Positions 1 to 12,071 are shown, counted from the first letter of the stretch. The stretch: DNA of 64,000 nucleotides from Corydoras sp. C115 (GCA_019802505.1 JAFMOC010000095.1:690001-754000); one strand, 5' to 3'. The notes: generated by a model from the sequence alone, not told the origin. Made by a program: numbers and translations.

Positions 1-420
1 CCATCCCGAAGTCCAGGGGCGTCACGCCGGCCATCCCGAAGTCCAGGGGTGTCACGCTGCCCATCCCGAAGTCCAGGGGCGTCACACTGCCCATCCCGAA
101 GTCCAGGGGCGTCACGCCGCCCATCCCGAAGTCCAGGGGCGTCACGCCGCCCATCCCGGAGCAGCAGGGGCGTCACACCACCCATCCCGAGCAGCAGGGG
201 CCGCACGCCGCCCAGCCCGAACAGCAGGGGCCGCACGACGCCCAGCCCGAGCAGCAGAGGCCGCACGCCGCCCAGCCCGAGGTCCAGGGGCCGCACGCCG
301 CCCAGCCCGAGGTCCAGGGGCCGCACGCCGCCCAGCCCGAGGTCCAGGGGCCGCACGCCGCCCAGCCCGAGCAGCAGGGGGCGCACGCCGCACGTCAGGG
401 GCCGCCCGGCCCGCCACGCC
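1..420 (+). repeat. GC-rich 30-bp tandem repeat (minisatellite)
   Basis: About thirteen contiguous copies of a 30-bp unit run from the left edge. The first five to six units (1-150) are of one type, reading HPEVQGRHAA when translated from base 2. From about 150 the unit changes to a second type reading PEQQGPHAAQ or PEVQGPHAAQ, now one reading phase later, because one unit near 150-180 is a base longer. The array degenerates after about 390. It is far more GC-rich than the rest of the window. Units are contiguous with no spacers, so this is a tandem array. It continues past the left edge. Confidence 0.9.
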
Positions 421-643
421 GCCAGGGGGCGTCCTCCGGACCACGCCGCCCGTGGGCGTCCACCTGACCACGCAGCAGGAGGGCATGCCCCACTCCTCGT
501 CCGACGTGGGCGCCCGCCGGACCACGCAGCCAGGGGGCGCCCGCCTCGCCACGCAGCCAGAGGGCGTGGCCAACTCCTCGCCCGACGTGGAGCCTAGGGC
601 ACCTGTCACCTGTTCTGTGTTTCGTTTCTTTCGGTTGAGTTAA
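2..643 (+). pseudogene. Open frame through tandem repeat into an LTR; possible 3' end of a retroelement ORF
   Basis: Reading from base 2 the frame stays open to a TAA at 641-643, about 213 codons, and is open at the left edge, so any start lies outside the window. The first part is the decapeptide repeat HPEVQGRHAA. The later part (about 450-600) is non-repetitive and Gln/Pro/Ser-rich. The frame passes into the LTR-like sequence that begins at 604 and stops 40 bases inside it, which is common for the last ORF of Gypsy-type elements. A one-base change of repeat length near 150-180 moves the regular decapeptide into another frame, so the true frame may be broken there. No protease, reverse transcriptase or integrase motif is visible. 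It could equally be a non-coding GC-rich array that is open by chance, since other frames are also open here. Confidence 0.35.
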
Positions 644-939
644 TTAACGTTCATGTGTCATTAGTTTAGTTAATTAACTCCTTATTGTCATTGGTTTGTC
701 TTGTGCACGTGGTCGGGTGTCTTTTTGTATTTATTTCCGTTGTTTCTCGTCCTCGGTGCTGGTCATTGTGTTATATGTCACTAGTCTGTTTTTACCTCAT
801 GTTTTTTGGTGCTACTGCTCCTTTAAATAAACTCGTTCTTCTGCTACCTGCGTGCCTGGCTCCCTTCAGCGCGTTAAAATGCGGCGGCTCTGCGCTTCCT
901 ATTCGCAGCCGCTTTATCCCGAGGTAGACTACCGTGACA
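604..939 (+). mobile_element. LTR-like sequence (probable 3' or solo LTR)
   Basis: The segment starts TGTCAC and ends GTGACA, a short inverted terminus of the TG...CA kind seen in LTRs. A polyadenylation signal AATAAA follows CTCCTTTA near 823-830, and about 105 bases of U5-like sequence follow it. Length is 336 bp. It lies directly after the open GC-rich frame and directly before a V-SINE that lacks its head, so it may have landed in that SINE. No flanking target-site duplication could be confirmed, and no matching 5' LTR is in the window. Confidence 0.5.
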
Positions 940-1228
940 GCCACCACTTATGTGGGTGGCCACAATCTGGGTGGAGTTTCATTGATCTTCCCATGTCCGG
1001 TTTCCCCCCACAGTCCAAAAACAGGGATTCAAGGTGAATTAAATCCTCTAAAATGCTCCATGTGGTGTGTGTTTATGGGAATGAGTGTGCCCAGCAATAG
1101 ATTGGCACCCTATCCTGGGTGCATCTGCCCAGCACCTTAAATATTCTCCCCTGGATGGGCATGGGGAACCCCTTCGTGAACCGAGTACCGGATCAAGTGT
1201 AAGATAATGAATTGATGAATGAATACAG
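940..1228 (+). mobile_element. V-SINE, old copy without clear tRNA head
   Basis: The conserved central V-SINE domain (GGGTGGAGTTTC, then CCCACAGTCCAAAAAC) is followed by the 3' half (CCCAGCAATAGATTGGCACC, TGGATGGGCATGGGGAACC) and a GATGAATGAAT tail. The tRNA-like head is missing or badly decayed at the junction with the LTR-like sequence. Confidence 0.85.
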
Positions 1229-2996
1229 TACTTATTCTTTATTATATCACAGCTCTGTTAATAACTGTGTGTACCAGCAGTTGATAGTTATACTTTTTTA
1301 AAGGTCAATTGAGAGGATTTCAAGCATCGTGATGTTTTGCACTCTTTTCAGTAACTCAATATCATATTTGGAAAATTGAATATAAAATCTTTACATTCAC
1401 ACTGTGATATGATGGATATTACTTAAAAAAAAATCTTGTCTTGTCTGTAAATAGGGGGTGTTTGTGGTGTAGTGGCTGGTCAGATTTCTAGCTGTATCCT
1501 GTTTGATTCCTGTGGTGACTTCAACATACTGCTTCTCTGTGCTGAATATTGTTCACCCACACGATTCAGTCTTTCCTGCTGTGAGCCAGCACAGTGGAGT
1601 CTAAAAGGGCCACATCGCAGCACAGGATTCATTTACCCTTCGACTGTCCGCAAGGTGAATCGGTTCTTATTCGTTATTTGTAGCTTTTAACTTGTATATT
1701 ATTAAGGGGTGGGCATTTTAGATTTGGGGGTGAGATATGGGGTAAATAAAAATCTATTTGGTATAAATAGATTTTTATGACAGTCCTACCAATTTAAAGT
1801 GTATTCCTTTGAGACAATTACCAATATTTGTTATTATTTATGAACTATTATATGTGGTTCATTACAATGTGGTTAGATTAATAACATTATATTGGACAAT
1901 TTGTGTTTAACAGTTTAAATATATTAACAAGTGCATCAAGTAATACATAAGAGCTAATTTTCTCTATCCCATGTTTGGAATCAAAGCAAGTTGAAACCCT
2001 TTGATCTCAGGAATGACAACTCTTGTAAGGGACTCTGCAGGAAGTGCATGCATTTTACTGAGTTTTGCCTTCCTCACCCCCATTTTTCTAATTTACTCTA
2101 TACCTGCTCCTGTGGGTCAGCAGCTGTCATCTGCCAAGCCTGCTGTTGTGGCCTGCCTGCTGCCATGCCACTCTCAGCTGCCCACCTCCCAGTCACTTCC
2201 GGCCGGGAGAGAGAGCCGCGCTAAGTGAACCGAAGCTGATGGCCCAGCGCACAGATGTTACCCTCTCGTCCCTCCCTTCTTAGTCTTCCAAATCTCCTTG
2301 AGCAAGCCAGGCTCAGAGGCCAGGCTTCTCCATGATAGAATGTACAACTGTGAAAACAGGGACCAGAGTCTTTCTTTAGGGCAGGTGGTCCGAGACACAG
2401 ATTTATCATGCTGGTTGGCACAGTGAACTGCACCACTGCCTCATCCTCTTCTTCATACAAATCTAGTTAAGTGTGTCTATTACTGTCAGGTTGCCTGGGG
2501 TTGGTGCTGGCTGCACACATTCCCACTGGTCACAATTTGACTGCATCTTGCCCAAGTACAGTTCTCTAGTTTGGTAAGAGAGGTGCTGGGAAAACAGTTT
2601 TTCATGTAATTATACTTGAATAAACAACTTAAAGATATTTGACATCATGTAGCAGTTATGGTCCTGGTGCTACCTGTGGGTCAACTGAACATGCCATTGA
2701 GGGCTAGACAACAGAGCCAGAACTGATGTTTGAGAAGCCCAACATTTTTAAAGTTGTGACAAATATATTAATGAAGCTCAGCGTTGATTGATGAGGTTGA
2801 AAATGTGAACAGTGAGTAATTGTGAGTAATTCGTAGTGGCCAGCTCTAGGGTGAGTTGAGTTGGTGGTCCTCTGAAAGAGGTTATGGGTCAGAGGATACA
2901 AAGTTTGTTCTAGACTCCTCTGTCATCTTGTGATTATTGACTGAGCTAGATGTGTTTGATAATGGATCTTTGTCTGTTCCATGCTGCAGTTAATTC
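1229..2996. other. No gene seen; single-copy-like AT-rich DNA
   Basis: No recognisable coding region or repeat. The only structure noted is a short perfect hairpin at 1746-1778. Short open frames here have no recognisable domain. Confidence 0.6.
1746..1778. repeat. Short perfect inverted repeat
   Basis: Two 14-bp arms (ATAAAAATCTATTT and its reverse complement) flank a 5-base loop GGTAT. All arm bases pair. Confidence 0.85.
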
Positions 2997-2997
2997 C

Positions 2998-3180
2998 TCT
3001 TATAAAAAGGTTCCAGTCGTTCAATATAATTGGCTGAGCGGTTTGTCCAGCCGTGACATTATTAGACAATGATGCACACCTCTGACCACTACACATTCGT
3101 ATCAATGCATGATATAAAATACATTATTTTAATTCATGTACCATTGATGGAATACAGACTCAAATATATTTCAAGCCGAT
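2998..3180 (+). mobile_element. Fold-back element, Q arm (copy 1)
   Basis: This copy carries the family signature: AATTGGCTGAGCGG, then TGTCCAGCCGTGACATTATT, TCTGACCACT and a conserved ATGATATAAAATACATTATTTT. The same arm recurs near 22190, 24086, 24697, 31511, 42870 and 48000, in both orientations. Confidence 0.7.
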
Positions 3181-3316
3181 TTCCAATCTCTGGCAGTATG
3201 TTCTGAGGTTGTGTATTAGTGTTATACTACAACACAATAAATGGAGCATCTTAGAACTGCAATTTCCCCCTGGGTATTAATAAAATATTCTTATTCTGAT
3301 GATTGTTGTAAATATA

Positions 3317-3427
3317 ACAATGGCAAGAGGTGTAACAGCACTCCACTTTGCAAGATGCCTAACAACACCACTTTACCATGATTTATTTCACAACAATGCC
3401 TGCTGTTTCATGCCTTATTGTATTGCA
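3317..3427. repeat. P palindrome module (copy 1)
   Basis: Imperfect palindrome related to copies at 21033, 23928, 24317, 31862, 41664, 47772 and 50243. It includes GTGTAACAGCACT on the left and CATGCCTTATTG on the right. In several places it lies a few hundred bases from a Q arm, as here. Confidence 0.55.
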
Positions 3428-6400
3428 TTATTGTAGCATGCAGGCCTAGAGTGTTTTGCCTAAATCTGAACTTTAACAAGTGAATAGATATCAAACAATT
3501 AGGAATGTAATTGTTAGTCCACTTTGTGACAGGCCCCAGAGGCATTTTAAAAAGCCCATTTAATTAAAAGCTACTAATGGTTTTAACCTCTGGTTACTCA
3601 TTAAATCTGTGCTCTCTTCAGAGATAAAAATGTGCTTATTAAATTCTTCACTAAAGTATTAATGGCTTATTTTGTCCTCTGACAACAGCCTAATGTTGCA
3701 CTTCTTGTATACACACAAAATGCTTTTTGTGCTGCTGAGCTGGGTCTCCACATTTATTATGTATGCTAGATAAACCTAATGTTTGCCGGCATTATGATGA
3801 TTGTGTGTGTTTCAAAGAGAAATGGCGAGAGTGAGATTGATTGAGATTGAAAATGTTTTGCCACTTGTCTCCACTCTGATTTCCCTGTCTGTGTTTGATC
3901 AGCCACATTTTCCTGTTGTGAAGTGTGGTGGCATGCCATAGGACCAAACTGTGATGTCGTTGGCCTCCCAAAGGCCTGGTTCTGCCTCATCCTGTTTGTG
4001 ATCCTAAGAGCAATGCATCAGGGGCTTTCATGTACAGTGACATTAGCGTCATTAGAAGGCACTTACTGGAGTCAGATTTGTGATGGGTTATGATCACTTG
4101 TGTGCAGGTTAGTAACTAAGCTTGCTTCCTGCAGGAAATGTGTCAGAGTGATTGATGAGGGCAGCATTGTTTGACCTGTACCCAGATTTTGTTTTTCTTT
4201 CCTTTACCTTACGTCAGGGATATATACTGGGTCCTTCCACACCCAGGTTTGTTCCAGCTGCAGATGGCAGTATGATTAGAGCATTGTGTCTCATGTTAGA
4301 TCAGTCTGGCACAGGGTATGCTGCCTGGCACATGGTGTGTTTATTTGCAGGTGGATTACTGAAGCTTTAGAGAGCTCTTTTCAGGTGGAGCTTTGCCATC
4401 CAAACCCTCACTGGACTACTAAGGTCATGTTGATGCTGGGGCAGACCATTGCCTCCAGCTCTTCCCATTTCCCTGCTTGTATTGGCACTGGCTGATTTTC
4501 CACGCTTGTCCCCTGCGTGCTCTAACTTTCATCTGAAAGGATATCAAAGGTCGTAGTCTTTGTAGACCCTCAGTTGTGTTCAGAGTGTTCAGTGTATCAG
4601 TGCAATGATTTTCATTTGATAGATAGATGCCTCAACAATCATGGCTGTTCTACTAAAAGGCTAAGCCCCTTCCATAAATAATCTATTGCTATTATTAGGC
4701 ATGGTTTTTCATTTTGGTTCATAAGTATGTAGCAAATATTTAATCAGATGTTACTGTAACAGAAGTGGGTACGAATGAGACAGGTTGTATCACATACAGA
4801 ACTTTATTAACAGAACTTTATTAACACTGTTTTTAAAATAAATTAAAACATCTGTGTTTGCTGATGGTATCACCAAAATTCCTGCTTCTGTCTTCATACA
4901 TCTCTCTCTTCATGGAATGCAATTTAACAGCTTATAAAGGTTGCACCCTTTACTTTTTCCCCCAGTGCTGCTGCACATCTGTCATACTGCCCCACCAACA
5001 GAATCTGAAAGCATATAAATTTATATTCTGTAATGTTACATTTTAGAGATACGTGGTTTTATTTGGACAAAAAAAGCTATAATAATTTTAGCTTAACACA
5101 TTGGCTATAAAGAAGTTATGGCATCTATCACCTAAATTGTACAAATATTTTTCTCCTTAATTAAGCTTAGCATATTTATACTACAGGGCACATCCTTTGA
5201 TCAAATCTGATACATATATATGTATATTTATAATTATTTATGCATATTAACAGGTAATACAATGTGCAGAATATTGTTATGTATTATTTGGAAATTAAAG
5301 GGAATTTGATCCAGGAAGTATTTTTCATAATAAAGTATTGATAATAAATATTTGTGTTACATAATTTAATAATTATTTAGCACATATATACATATACACA
5401 AAAATAAATAAATAAAAATATATATACAAATAAATAAATAATAAACAACAAAACAAAAATGCAACGCTATGTAGAATTAAGGTCCCTGTGATGCATTGTC
5501 AAAGTCTTGAGTCATTGATCTGACTAGTAAAGAACATAACAGACAGAGACTGATTTAGAAATCAATGGGACACCTCTAAACATCTAATATGAAGAGTAAA
5601 GCTAATTTGTGTTTGGAACAAAACCAGATTGGATGAACACACCATCAAACACAGAGCACATGAATTAAGCCTATGTGTAACAAAATGGAAAAAAAAAAAA
5701 AAAAAACTTTATATGGAGGAAACATAGAGCTAGACACAGTTCCAGCGAATGAGCCACGTTTTTTTGTAACAATTATTTTACTTCATGTTGTAAACAATTA
5801 ATAATGGATAATTGTTTTACTAAACCAATAACAATCATATAGTATATAGTAACCAAATTAACTAGTAAAAATAGAAAGTAAAAAATAAAAATAAAAATTT
5901 TCATCAAACCTCCTATCCATTTAAACAAAACCAACAAAAGCCCTATCTGTATAACTGAAGATTTACGCATTAAATCCTTTAATTAAGTTCTTAAATCATT
6001 CAACCAACCATCTAATATTATTCATGCATTTTAACACCTGAAAGATTATCAGGGAACTTAAATGTACCAAGTATTAAAATGTGACCTTTATTTGGGCCTG
6101 ATCCTCATGACGGGTTAAAAAGAAAAGGTACAAAGGGAGAAAAATGGATGAGAGAGTTGAGAAGAATAGGAAAGATGATTGTTATCAAAGTAGTGGGCTG
6201 AGGAAGAGAAATTAAAATGTTTCATATCGAGCAATCTGAACTGAATGGACCAGGGTTAGCTGAGAGAAGGAGAAAATCAATTGTGCGATGACAGTGGTGA
6301 AAGAGAGGGCAGCATGAATAGAGTTTGCCAGTGGGGTGCGGCAGCTGCCAAATAACCTATAGCAAAAGCATTACAATAATACTGATGAAGTGTGTGCGAG

Positions 6401-9190
6401 CTTTGAAAGGCAGTTGCAATGAAAACACTGTAACAGTAGCTTAACAATGTTGTTTATTCTGACATGTCTTTGCTGGTCAGGCTTAAATAAATTAAGCATC
6501 AAGCATTTCCATAAGGGTAAAGAAGAGGAAAACACTGAAAGTACAAATGGAGGGGAGGTGGGGTTAGGAGGAAAAAGAAGAGAAAGAGCGAATGAGAAGT
6601 ACATGACCCATCGTCTATTTTTATGCAGTGTTTAATTTACATTCCCATGCCCTGCCGGACAGGGAACACAAGGACGCTGACACTGGGCTATCTGGCGGGT
6701 GGCAGAGGTCAGCTTTTAACCTGTCAAAAGTCCAGTACTTATTAGAATAAATCTCCAAACTCGCTAAAGGGCTGCCCTAGTCCCTGATTCAAGCTGACCC
6801 AGGGCTGGTCAGAGAGAAGCATAAGCCCCACGCTCTGATGGGCACCACTGAAGCGGCCCCTTAATAATTAGAAACATTAAGATGGAGAAAAAGTGAGAAG
6901 AGAAGAAAGGGGGCTGAAGGGGCAAGAGGACAGAAATCTTACAAATAATGATGATGTTGGAGATGATCTTTTTACATGACCAAAGGTGAAAACAAAATCA
7001 CCCAATTTATCCTGGTCTTTTTCAGACTTTCCAGTCGAATGCCGGAGCTCCAAATTGGCAGGGGGACATCCTGGTCACATCAACAACAACTTGCAGTTAT
7101 TCACAAATTTATACCTAGGCTCAATTTAGTATTATTAATACACCTGCCCATAATCAAGGAGTAGTTTGCAATTGCACCAACATGCTTATTTAACTTTTTT
7201 TTTTTCAAAAAGCATGTAGTTTTAATATTTTTAATATACATTTTATTTAAAAAATGAATTAACCTATCAAGACTAACAAAAAAAACCCTAACAAAAACAA
7301 CAAATCTAAAAATACTGGATAAAATTTGGATCTAGTTGGTTATCTTCCGTTTAAGTTGATGCTATGGACAAGGGTCGTGAGGGTGGTGGTGGTGGGGGGG
7401 TTGAATGAGTTAGGAGTTGGGCAGATACACCGAGTATATGAATAATTTATTCAGAATAAATTGAATAATTTATTGCATGATATTATATCTTTGTTATTTA
7501 TAAAAAAGTTGTTATACATTACCCAGTTCATAGCTTTTTATAAAAACATGCACTAAAACATAATAAATAATAATTTTGTACAAAATGTACAATTACATTC
7601 AGTAAGTGTAACGAATATATATATATCGTTACACTTACTGAATGTAATTGTAATTACATAATTGTATTCCAGAATTCTGTGAGTATTGTTTTTATAGTAA
7701 TTGTTATAGTAATTGTTTTTATAGTTATTTTTATTATGTGTTTCTTTTAGTTAGATTGATTAGCCCAGTGTGCAGATGTGAACACAGTTTTTCTTTAGGA
7801 GGCCCCTCTAATAACTCGTTCACATGCTGGGGATAGGTCTTATCTTGGCAGCCATTGGTCAGGTTTACGTAAGACAACTCTCCACCCTACTGATGCCATT
7901 GCCATGGCTCCCTTCAAAGCTCATTTAGGAGTCTGGGCTGGTGCTAGACACAAGATCTGCCAATTTGAGCATCTTTGTTTTGCTATTGATTACATTTAGC
8001 TATCCTGTGGCCCCACACTCCCTGCAGTTCTCAGAAAATTCATTTCTTTATAAAAGAGGAGTACATCAATCTTAAGCACTAAACACTATTATATGTCCCT
8101 TTACCTCACCCCTGCAGGTTGAACTTTAACCTCAGAATTCCTTGGCATTGCTTAGTAAATTCCTACTGCCCACCTGGAGAGTCAGTTGTCTTTTTCAGGT
8201 CTATGTAAATTTACCAAATTTCAGCTTTTATTTGGATACTGTAACTTATGTTAATTATATTTGTAATTGTGTTGCAAGACATAATAATTTTTACAATTTG
8301 TTTTTTTTTTTCATTTTTGTAATATTAAAATGCTATGTAAAAATTATTACTGACATGTTTAGGGTTACAGGTTTAGGTTCAGTTCATTACACACAATAAT
8401 TTTAGTTAAATTCAGTTAGCAATTCAGTTACCAATTCATCTACTTATCTGTCGTAGAAATGAAACTGGATAGTGTAGTCAAAAATCATGCACACACTCAG
8501 ACAATATGCCAGGCTTAATAAGGACAGTAATTAGTCTCTCAAGGTTTATACTCTGGTTCCTGGAACTTTCAAGCACCAATATTTTACCTGCTGTGCCTCA
8601 CTTTCACCCTTGTATAAATGGTGGATGAATGATTTAGTTCAATTGTTCGAATTACCATTGAAAACAAATATCTTATTATGTATTCCACTCTGCATACATT
8701 TGCTAATATTTCAGTAACACACAATAATTCAGTAATACATCATACCCATCTAAAAATAGTAAACTGTGAAATTCAGTAGTTAAAAATTATGTCTTGATGT
8801 TTTTGGGAATATTGATGGTCTTACAAAATGGCTTGAAAAGGAGAGGGGGAAAGACCAGCACCCCTGAGTTATTGTGATGAATAGATTTCATTCTAGTTGT
8901 AGTGTCAAGGACCAGGGTGATTCTCATCCATTTACCCTGTCACTGTCACTCCATATCCCCTACAATGAGATGTCCCCTGTAGCCAACCAGATAAATATTG
9001 TCTGGTGTGAAGCCAGAGGTGTGTGGTAACTCTATAGAACTTGAATGAAAATCGATAAAAGACTGTAAAGATGTGGACTGCAGAAGTTGATAGCTGCCCC
9101 TGCCTGAAAAGCATCTATTTGTATAATGGCAAAAGCAAGCACAATGCACTCTAATGACATTCTGTTGTAGATGTATTTACTGGGGGTCAA
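3428..9190. other. No gene seen; long AT-rich stretch
   Basis: Almost no recognised repeats. It contains a poly-A run near 5688-5706, TATATA-rich patches near 5210-5460, and the palindrome at 7590-7650. A less AT-rich part at about 6640-6870 has no open frame with recognisable protein character. Confidence 0.55.
7590..7650. repeat. Perfect 25-bp-arm palindrome
   Basis: The left arm 7590-7614 (beginning CAATTACATTCAGTAAG) is exactly reverse-complementary to 7626-7650. The 11-base centre is alternating AT. It could extrude as a cruciform or fold as a hairpin in RNA. It is not part of the other inverted-repeat families in the window. Confidence 0.9.
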
Positions 9191-9195
9191 TTTAT

Positions 9196-9386
9196 TTAAG
9201 GTGAATTAGCTGCTCTAGATTGCACCTTTAAAGTGGGTGCATATCTGTGCGAATGAATGTATGCCCAGTAATGGATTGGCATCCTATCCTGGGTGTATCC
9301 ACCCATTACCCGAAAGGTTCTCCTCTGATTCGGCATAGGGAAAAACACCCTCCCTGTGACCCAAGTAAAGGATTAAGCTTAAGCTT

Positions 9387-9387
<1 letters not shown>
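9196..9387 (+). mobile_element. V-SINE 3' half
   Basis: V-SINE 3' sequence only: GGTGAATTAGCTGCTCTA, GCCCAGTAATGGATTGGCAT, TCCTGGGTGTATC, then GTGACCCAAGTAAAGGATTA. The 5' half is absent or unrecognisable, consistent with 5' truncation. It runs directly into a CTGT microsatellite. Confidence 0.8.
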
Positions 9388-9419
<32 letters not shown>

Positions 9420-9475
9420 GGGTCTGTCTGTCTATCTATTTCTGTCTGTCTGTCTGTCTGTCTCTCTATCTGTCC
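9388..9475. repeat. CTGT microsatellite
   Basis: Interrupted tetranucleotide array of CTGT with CTAT variants. It begins where a V-SINE tail would lie, so it may have grown from that tail. Confidence 0.95.
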
Positions 9476-9897
9476 GTCAAAACCTTTAAGCAGCCACTTA
9501 TGTGTCAGTTCTGGCATGCATACAAGTTATTGATTTTTGGGTCCATGGATCCAAAGGTGAAGCCTGGACAGGCTTATTGGTGCTGTGCAGAGCCCTGGAA
9601 TTTTTAGGAATAAGTCACTCTTTGGAGGTCAGGACATAGGTTTGTATACCTACTAGACTGAAAGTATGTTATGTATCCTAGTAGGTGCAAAGAGGGGAGG
9701 GGTTCATAGCAATCTATAAACATACATTAATTTATCATGGGCTGGCTTGGCCTGAAGCACATGTTGCACATGTTTGATGTCAGTTTGCAGATAAAGGCAG
9801 AGTCAGGGAAACAGTGTGTGTACAAGAGACAAAAAAAGATGAGTTTTCAGTGTGTGTGGATGGGAGAGCGAGGAAGAGAGATACAGAGAGAGAGTGA

Positions 9898-10018
9898 CAT
9901 TTACATTTAGGCTTGTAGTACACACTTTTATCCAAAGCGACTTACAAATAAGAGAACAACACAAGTCAGTATATGGAGGAATCAGCTACAATGTAGTATT
10001 ATCGACCTGATCATTAAC
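9898..10018 (-). mobile_element. L2-clade LINE 3' tail
   Basis: Reverse complement of the fish L2 tail: ATTTACATTTAG, then TATCCAAAGCGACTTACAAA, then a segment ending ACCTGATCATTAACC that also occurs in the copy at 22905-23330. The element appears to resume at 10985-11100 after a roughly 970-bp interruption. Confidence 0.7.
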
Positions 10019-10021
10019 CAA

Positions 10022-10690
10022 TAAAGTTCAAGTCATTTATTTATAGAGCACTTATTACAATAGTCACTTTGTTGCATTGTCACAAGGCAGCTTTACAGTG
10101 TTATAAGCCTTAAACCCCAAATGAGCCAGCCGAAATGACAGTGGCAAGAAAAAACTCCCTGTTATGTTGATATTTTAGGAGAACTCATCCTCCTTGAACA
10201 GCCGGGCAGCATCAATAACATAGGACAGCCATGTACAGATTGTGTGGTGATCAGGTGACCATACTGTATTCAGCAATTGGAAAGACTATAACAATTGAAA
10301 ACATTCATGTTCATGGGTCAATTTCAAAAGTTCATGGGCGATGCTGGAGTTCATCTAGCAATGGATTGGCACTCTGTCCTGGGTCTATCTGCCCAGCGCC
10401 AGAAACGTTCTCCCCTGGATGGGCATGGGGAATCCCACCGTGACCTAATAGAGGATAAAGCAGAAGATAATGAATGAATGAATATAAGTTCATTGAGGGC
10501 AGGTCTGCCAATCCAATGAAAATCCAGCATCCATCCAGTAATTGTCGTAGCCGCAGTGCTTCAGCAGAGCCATGGATGAAGAGCTGACGATGCCTCCAGG
10601 AAATTCAAGAAACAAACAAGGAAAGCAATTAGAGCTAATAAACACAGCATTTAAGTAATAACCAAAGTTTGATTACTGTAACACGGTACG
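10022..10690 (-). repeat. Dispersed repeat family C (copy 1), interrupted by a V-SINE
   Basis: Matches the reverse complement of 42290-42740 along its length. Shared landmarks are the GCAGCTTTACAG block, GACAGTGGCAAGAAAAAACT, the AACAGCCGGGCAGCAT block, and AGAGCCATGGATGAAGAGCT. A V-SINE fragment (10345-10487) splits it. It sits inside the L2 fragment. The family is common in fish, but I cannot assign its class. Confidence 0.65.
10345..10487 (+). mobile_element. V-SINE 3' half inside repeat C
   Basis: AGCAATGGATTGGCACTCTG, CTGGGTCTATCTGCCCAG, GGATGGGCATGGGGAATCCC, AGAGGATAAAGCAGAAGATA and a GAATGAATGAAT tail. The 5' half is missing. Confidence 0.85.
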
Positions 10691-10984
10691 GCATGTGACT
10701 CTGGCTTAACTGACTAGAGCAACAGAACTAAAAGGGGCAGATACTAATAAGTTGAAAGGGCTCCCCGGAACAGCATCATTTCAGTGCCACACCCTCTACT
10801 AATGATGAGCTGGGTGAAGAGTTGAAATACCAGCACGGACTATCCCAGATAAACAACTCAAAACCACCAAGCCTGAAAGCTACACCTTTAGGGGATTAAT
10901 TAAATAATTACTTTTTAATCTACTTTTAAAGACTGATAGTGATTCTGATCTGCCTTTAATGCGTATATTTACTCTGTGTTTTTC

Positions 10985-11100
10985 TTTTTTTATAGCAAAG
11001 TTCATTTGGAAGAGCTGTTTTGAGTTGTTTCTTAAAAATGCATTATGTCTCTGCATTGTGGATAGATGTGATGTGTCATTCTGTCAGTCAATAATTTTGT
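10985..11100 (-). mobile_element. L2 LINE C-terminal coding remnant
   Basis: The reverse complement resembles the last codons of L2 ORF2 (a Lys-rich stretch like FKKQLKT) seen also at 23004-23330 and 24580-24690. Read with 9898-10018, it suggests one L2 3' end split by repeat C. Confidence 0.45.
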
Positions 11101-12071
11101 ATATAGTCAATAATCGTGCATAGCAAATAAAGCCAGTTTAATGTATATTTAATTAATGTGTATAATTCAAGCCTAATAATATATCATTTAGACTGGTTGA
11201 TTTTACCTTTGTTTTACCTATACTGCTTATAAGTTTCAAATCTCATCTGCTCATTTGCTATGGTGGGTTATATCTAATGATACTTTTTGCAAGGTCTGTT
11301 GCCCAGATATTGTTTTTATTCTTCTGTCAAAATAAAACATCTGATTAATCTGTTAGTCAAGCAGAACGGCTGCTGGTTAAGTAGGACCATAATAGCAGAC
11401 TGCAGCTGGGCTTGGGGATGTAAAAGGGGGTAATAGAGAATACTGCTGAAACTGTGAATCAAGCTGTTCCAGCTACTGCTTTTCTGAAAATGTAATTTAT
11501 TATTTACTAAATTGGTGCATAGAATTTATTATTTTTTATGTTTTATTTGTCCCTACACAAGCTATGATTTCTCCAGATTCCCTGAATCTAATCATATTAT
11601 TTATATTAGCTACAGAAGCAGTTATTTGCATTATTGTTATTAACTGATGATTGTTTTTTATATTAAATAATTTAATTCTACCCCTGTATCCAAAGTGTGG
11701 AATGTTTTAAAATGGTATTATATTAACAATATTTATAAACATTTAAGTATTTTGATTCCAACTCGAAATGCAACTCACTGAATGTGGAACAGGCATCTAA
11801 CTCAAATGATATTTTCCATTAAAAAAAAAAAAAAAAAAAACACTACATGCATGGAAAAACTTTTTCTCTGTAGGTTTACTTTGTCAGTGACATAAGATTT
11901 CAATGAAATTAGGAAGCAGTCAGGTGCCCGTTGTGTCTTAAATATATTATGTGCATTTACAATGAAAAAAAGCCATGTTAAGCCATGTCAAGTTAAGCCA
12001 TGTTTCCATCCAACATGTGAAGATTTCAGATGATATACATATCATGTATATCATATACAGATGATATACAT
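11101..12071. other. No gene seen
   Basis: AT-rich DNA with a poly-A run near 11820-11840. Several alternating TATA-like repeats (GATATACATATCATGTATA) lie just left of the transposon insertion at 12072. Confidence 0.55.

Noticed and set aside
1..390. CRISPR-like array of 30-bp repeats
   Set aside because: Units are contiguous with no unique spacers, and the window is vertebrate DNA.
49..597. Ser/Arg/Pro-rich 182-codon open frame that resembles an SR protein
   Set aside because: It is the 30-bp array read in another phase; several frames on both strands are open across the same GC-rich repeat, and there is no RNA-binding domain.
142..609. Minus-strand Arg/Ala-rich open frame
   Set aside because: Reverse reading of the same tandem array and its degenerate end; no recognisable domain.
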